DNA of 64,000 nucleotides from Micropruina glycogenica (lineage in GTDB: Bacteria; Actinomycetota; Actinomycetes; Propionibacteriales; Propionibacteriaceae): the NCBI RefSeq assembly GCF_900289045.1, contig NZ_LT985188.1:2728001-2792000 (forward strand), given 5' to 3'. Under the pieces are notes generated by a model. The model made no database searches. It saw nothing but the letters and a program-made list of their open reading frames with translations, and had not been told where the DNA came from. The translations under genes were made by a program, and so were the position numbers. Below are positions 60,704-64,000 of this stretch, one piece after another (positions within the stretch are counted from its first letter, which is position 1; each line of letters opens with the position of its first letter).

Positions 60704-61019
60704 GGCCCCAACCGTAGCGGCCCGTGATGCTCGCTTGGGCAGGCCGTCATTGGGGGCTGACGAAGGAGTGTGCATGCTGGGCCGGCACCTCTCCCTGCGC
60801 CGAAACCTCGACCGCTGGGCCGTTGCCGTCGAGCGCAGCCCCAACCCCAGTGGCAGCGCGACGGTCGGGGAACCGCTGGTCAACGCGCGGGTCGTTGGCC
60901 GAGCGTGTCGAAACCCCTAGCCGCAACGGGTCCCAGCAAGCTCGACCAGCGAAAACCAGCGCTTCCTCAGCACCCAGGTGGCGCGAGAGGGGAACCGTCC
61001 CCAACTACCGCCACCCACG
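60704..61019. repeat. Intergenic region with dispersed repeats and GGAACCGTCCCC repeat
   Basis: GGTCGTTGGCCGAGCGTGTC then GAAACCCC (about 60889) and GGTCCCAGCAAGCTCGACC (about 60930) are copies of the main repeat; GGGGAACCGTCCCCAACTAC at 60983 is a copy of the third family. No gene is found. Confidence 0.65.
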
Positions 61020-61733
61020 TCACCAGTTGGGGCCGGGCTTCATCACGTCGGTGAAGATGCCGTCGACCCCCAGCCGGGCGCATCGTTGCCGCTGAGCGGC
61101 CTTGTTCACCGTCCACACGCGCACGGCGAAGCCGGCTCGATGCGCCCGGGTGATGAACCCGGGCACCATCAGCACGTGCCGGGGCGGGTGGACGGCCTGC
61201 ACGTCCAGTTCGCGAAAGTAGCGCCAGGGCTCGCGCAGCATGCCGTCGTGCACGGCCGCCAGTTCACCCGTCCAGCCCTTCTCACGCAGCCGTTGCAGCG
61301 AGTAGTGGTTGAACGACGACAGAACCACCCGGTCGGCGAGCCGCCGTTCGGCCACCATCGCCAGCACCTTCGACTCGAGCGTCTTGTACGCCTTGACGCT
61401 GTTCTTGAGCTCGATGTTGATGAGCTGGTCGCCGGCGGCCAGCAGGTCGAGCACCTCGGCCAGGGTGGGAATGCGGGTGGTCAGCGGGTCGGGTTTCTTC
61501 TTCAGCAGAGAGGGCAACTCCTGCAGTTGCGCGACGGTCTGGCCGGCCACCCAGCCGGTGCCTGCGTGGGTGCGGTCGACCTTCTCGTCGTGAATCACCA
61601 CGGGCACGCCGTCAGAACTGAGCTGCACGTCGAACTCGACGCCGTCGACACCGGCGGCCATCGCCGCCGAGAACGCGGCGATGGTGTTCTCCGGCTGCCG
61701 GGAACTGGCTCCGCGGTGTGCCCAGATCTGCAT
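61020..61733 (-). CDS. Glycerophosphodiester phosphodiesterase
   Basis: A 237-residue GDPD TIM-barrel enzyme. It has H6-R7 in IWAHRGASSRQPENT, metal ligands E33 and D35 in GVEFDVQLSSDG, H48 in VVIHDEKVDRTHAG and INIELKNSVKAY. It hydrolyses glycerophosphodiesters to glycerol 3-phosphate. Without signal peptide, so cytoplasmic, UgpQ-like. ATG 61733; the next gene to the right (DUF885) is divergent. Confidence 0.9.
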   Translation of the reverse strand: MQIWAHRGASSRQPENTIAAFSAAMAAGVDGVEFDVQLSSDGVPVVIHDEKVDRTHAGTGWVAGQTVAQLQELPSLLKKKPDPLTTRIPTLAEVLDLLAAGDQLINIELKNSVKAYKTLESKVLAMVAERRLADRVVLSSFNHYSLQRLREKGWTGELAAVHDGMLREPWRYFRELDVQAVHPPRHVLMVPGFITRAHRAGFAVRVWTVNKAAQRQRCARLGVDGIFTDVMKPGPNW

Positions 61734-61858
61734 GTCACGCCCTCTCGTCGGCTCGCTTTCACCCGGGGTTGGCCCGTCCAGCCTGTCACATCACCGCTCA
61801 CGGGGCACGAGCCGCACGCCGTAGGCGAGTGTCGCAGCCCCGGAGTACGCTGCGGCAG

Positions 61859-63523
61859 ATGAGCAACCGCACACCCAGCGACATCGACACCCTGGCCGAC
61901 GACTACACCCGTTCGTTGGCCGATCTGTCCCCCGTGCTCGCCACCGAGATCGGCCTGTCGGGCTACGACCACCTGATGGGCGAAACCGGCCCCGAGGTGC
62001 ACGACGCCATCGCCGACCTCAACCGCGACACCCTCACCAAACTGGCCACCCTCACCCCCCGCGACGAGGTCGACCGGGTCACCGTCGCCGCCATGAACGA
62101 GCGCCTCGGCCTCGACCTCGAACTGCACGTCGCCGGTGAGCAGTTTCGCGACCTCAACAACATCGCCTCACCGCTGCAGGGCTTTCGCGACATCTTCGAC
62201 GTGATGCCCACCGACACCGAAGAGCACTGGTCGAACATCGCCTCACGGCTGGCCGGCGTGCCCCAGGCGGTCACCGGTTACCTGGCCTGTCTGCGCGAGG
62301 GCGTCCGGCGCGGCGAGCTGCCGCCGGCCCTGCAGGTGCGCGAAGGCATCGCGCAGGCCGCCGAACTCGCCGAGCCCGAAACGTCGTTCTTCACCACCTT
62401 TCACCGCGAGAGCGACCAGTCCGAGGCGCTGAGCGCAGACCTGACTCGCGCCGGCGAGGCGGCCGCCGAGTCGTACGGGCTGCTGGCTGAGTTTCTGCGC
62501 GAACTCGAGGCGGACGCTCCCGCCGACGACGCCGCCGGACGCGAGCGCTACCAGCTCTGGTCGCGCACCTTCTTGGGCGCCGCGGTCGATCTGGACGAAA
62601 CCTACGAGTGGGGCCTCGACGAGCTGGCCCGGGTGAGCGCCGAACAAGACGCCGTGATCGAAGCCATCGCGGGCCCCGGCGCCGGCATTGACGACGCCGT
62701 GCGCGTGCTCGACGGCGACCCGGCGCGCAAGTTGCACGGCACGAAAGCCCTGCAAGAGTGGATGCAGCGCACCGCCGACGAGGCCATCGGCGAACTCAAC
62801 GGGGTTCACTTCGACATTCCCGAACAGATGCGGCGCATCGAGTGCATGATCGCCCCCACCCAGAACGGCGGCATCTACTACACCGGGCCGTCCGACGACT
62901 TCAGCCGCCCCGGCCGCATGTGGTGGTCGGTGCCGCCGGGCGTGGAAGAGTTCAACACCTGGCGCGAGAAGACCACCGTGTACCACGAGGGCGTCCCGGG
63001 CCATCACCTGCAGATCGGCCAGGCCGTCTACAACCGCGACGAGCTGAACCTGTGGCGCCGGCTGGTCTGCTGGGTGTCGGGCCACGGCGAGGGCTGGGCG
63101 CTGTATTCCGAACGGCTGATGGAAGAGTTCGGCTACATGGACGACTTGGGCGACAAGTTGGGCCTGCTCGACGGTCAGCGCATGCGCGCCACCCGCGTGG
63201 TGCTCGACATCGGCGTACATCTGGGCAAGCGAGCCCCGCAGCAGTACGGCGGCGGCACGTGGAACGCCGACAAGGCGTGGGAGCTGCTCAAGGCCAACGT
63301 GAACATGGACGAGAAGTTCCTACGCTTCGAACTCAACCGCTACCTGGGCTGGCCGGGGCAGGCGCCGTCGTACAAGATCGGCCAGCGGCTGTGGGAACAG
63401 GTGCGTGCCGAGGCTGCCGAGCAGGCGGGCGACGACTTCTCGCTCAAGGCGTTTCACACCAAGGCGCTCAACCTCGGTTCGCTGCCGTTGAGCGTGTTGC
63501 GCGAGGCGGTACTGGCCGGCTGA
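61859..63523 (+). CDS. DUF885 family metallopeptidase-like protein
   Basis: A 554-residue DUF885 protein. The zinc-peptidase-like motif is HEGVPGHH at residues 376-383, followed downstream by HGEGWALYSERLMEEFGY with the Glu ligand. N-terminal part: DTLADDYTRSLADLSPVLA, typical of the group. There is no signal peptide, so cytoplasmic. Members are thought to be carboxypeptidases related to M32/M3 folds. ATG 61859; upstream in-frame codons have no similarity. Confidence 0.9.
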   Translation: MSNRTPSDIDTLADDYTRSLADLSPVLATEIGLSGYDHLMGETGPEVHDAIADLNRDTLTKLATLTPRDEVDRVTVAAMNERLGLDLELHVAGEQFRDLNNIASPLQGFRDIFDVMPTDTEEHWSNIASRLAGVPQAVTGYLACLREGVRRGELPPALQVREGIAQAAELAEPETSFFTTFHRESDQSEALSADLTRAGEAAAESYGLLAEFLRELEADAPADDAAGRERYQLWSRTFLGAAVDLDETYEWGLDELARVSAEQDAVIEAIAGPGAGIDDAVRVLDGDPARKLHGTKALQEWMQRTADEAIGELNGVHFDIPEQMRRIECMIAPTQNGGIYYTGPSDDFSRPGRMWWSVPPGVEEFNTWREKTTVYHEGVPGHHLQIGQAVYNRDELNLWRRLVCWVSGHGEGWALYSERLMEEFGYMDDLGDKLGLLDGQRMRATRVVLDIGVHLGKRAPQQYGGGTWNADKAWELLKANVNMDEKFLRFELNRYLGWPGQAPSYKIGQRLWEQVRAEAAEQAGDDFSLKAFHTKALNLGSLPLSVLREAVLAG

Positions 63524-63707
63524 TCGGGCGGACGCCGCTGGTTGAGCGTGAAGAAACCCCTGATCAGAGGGGTCTCAACAGGCTCGGCCAACGGGTTGGC
63601 CGGCCGGTCTCATTACAAGACGAGGCACCATCGAATGCCGAACCACTGCTGTTGAGCTTGTCGAAACCCTCGTCACGGGTCTCGACAGGCTCGACCGCCC
63701 TCGTTCG
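63524..63707. repeat. Intergenic region with four dispersed repeats
   Basis: GGTTGAGCGTGAAGAAACCC, GGGGTCTCAACAGGCTCGGCC, GTTGAGCTTGTCGAAACCC and CGGGTCTCGACAGGCTCGACC are found in this gap between the DUF885 gene and the last gene. Nothing else is seen. Confidence 0.7.
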
Positions 63708-64000
63708 CTAGAACGACACCCAGCGGTACCCGTCGTCGGCGTTCAGCAACACCCCAGCGTCGTTGGCGTACAGAATCGACGGCAGCACCTTGTTCTTGAC
63801 CAGCACCTTGCCGGTGCGGGCGCTCAGCACGTCACCGCGGGTGCCCTTGCGCCACACATACGCCCAGTCGAGCAGGCTGACCACCGCAACGCCCTTGCGG
63901 GCGCGATGCCACAGCCGCTTGCCGGTGGCCAGGTCACGGCCGCTCAAGCCGGCTGTGGTGAGGTAGACCACGGTGTTGCGCGTGGCCGCGTAGGTCGGCT
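63708..64000 (-). CDS. Partial PQQ-like beta-propeller repeat protein, C-terminal end
   Basis: The last 97 codons of a gene that extends beyond the window. It reads TVVYLTTAGLSGRDLATGKRL then W, VVSLLDWAYVWRKGTRGDVL, and ANDAGVLLNADDGYRWVSF. The strand pattern VYL-x-GRDLATGKRLW matches PQQ-like (quinoprotein alcohol dehydrogenase-like) beta-propeller blades, which often occur in secreted proteins or kinase sensor domains. The frame stays open to the window's end. Confidence 0.65.
   Translation of the reverse strand, partial: PTYAATRNTVVYLTTAGLSGRDLATGKRLWHRARKGVAVVSLLDWAYVWRKGTRGDVLSARTGKVLVKNKVLPSILYANDAGVLLNADDGYRWVSF

Noticed and set aside
1-64000. Biosynthetic gene cluster around the P450 and ABM genes
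   Set aside because: No core biosynthetic enzyme (PKS, NRPS, terpene cyclase, RiPP maturase) is nearby; the P450, methyltransferase and monooxygenase are separated by repeats and pseudogenes.

Overview
The window is GC-rich chromosomal DNA with short intergenic gaps, frequent GTG starts and many 4-bp ATGA/GTGA overlaps between co-directional genes. Gene content points to an actinobacterium: a trimodular LigD, an Ada-AlkA fusion, MenB (menaquinone), a DUF6421/SDR pair, DtxR/IdeR-type iron boxes, an actinobacterial-style PHO box of 11-nt direct repeats, and an LPXTG-type surface protein. The density of short dispersed repeats resembles members of the Propionibacteriales, but that placement is inference and no rRNA or tRNA is present to confirm it.

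Layout. 1-10.9 kb: a membrane-protein/acyltransferase operon, a large MalT-type LuxR regulator, an AraC/VOC pair, and a LacI-controlled MFS-HAD operon followed by half of a MATE pump. 10.9-14.8 kb: two iron-box-controlled genes (a tandem DUF1540 Cys-rich protein and a PNPOx-like protein), an IS110-type transposase and a decayed DUF4062 STAND-like gene. 14.9-26.8 kb: oxidoreductases, ArsR/VOC, YjbR, a LacI/beta-galactosidase locus carrying the stump of a lost sugar ABC permease, two tandem PQ-loop proteins, an aldo/keto reductase-regulator pair and a lipoprotein. 27-39.4 kb: CPBP protease, an epimerase-TspO fusion, an AbiEi/DUF559-type protein framed by two palindromic 76-nt elements, a frameshifted M23 peptidase, PhoA behind a PHO box, a cytochrome P450, a VOC-methyltransferase fusion and several small enzymes. 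39.6-48.6 kb: alkylation repair (AlkA fusion plus Ogt), an aminoglycoside-phosphotransferase-like kinase, a MazF/RHH toxin-antitoxin pair, and LigD. 49-64 kb: a CPBP-like protein, GalM, DUF6421-SDR, a 5'-truncated sortase substrate, threonine aldolase, YbaK, a frameshifted YqhA-like protein, RecQ, MenB, GDPD, a DUF885 peptidase and a partial beta-propeller protein.

Three kinds of repeat pervade the gaps: a directional sequence with core GGTTGAGCTTGTCGAAACC, REP-like palindromes of the form ATCCCGGCG-n-CGCCGGGAT, and a GGAACCGTCCCC-containing sequence. The first two also occur in frame inside genes (LigD linkers; the first also in the LacZ N-terminus). Several genes are remnants or frameshifted (MATE, DUF4062, ABC permease, M23, TMEM175-like, GNAT, LPXTG protein, YqhA), so the region looks like genomic accessory territory with active erosion. 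Three of the frameshifts are single-base and near short homopolymers, so sequencing error is possible there.

No CRISPR array, prophage, rRNA or tRNA was recognised. The best candidates for something not well described are the iron-boxed DUF1540/PNPOx-like locus, the 76-nt palindromes framing the AbiEi/DUF559 gene, the His-rich VOC-methyltransferase fusion, the DUF6421-SDR pair, and repeat sequences used as protein linkers.
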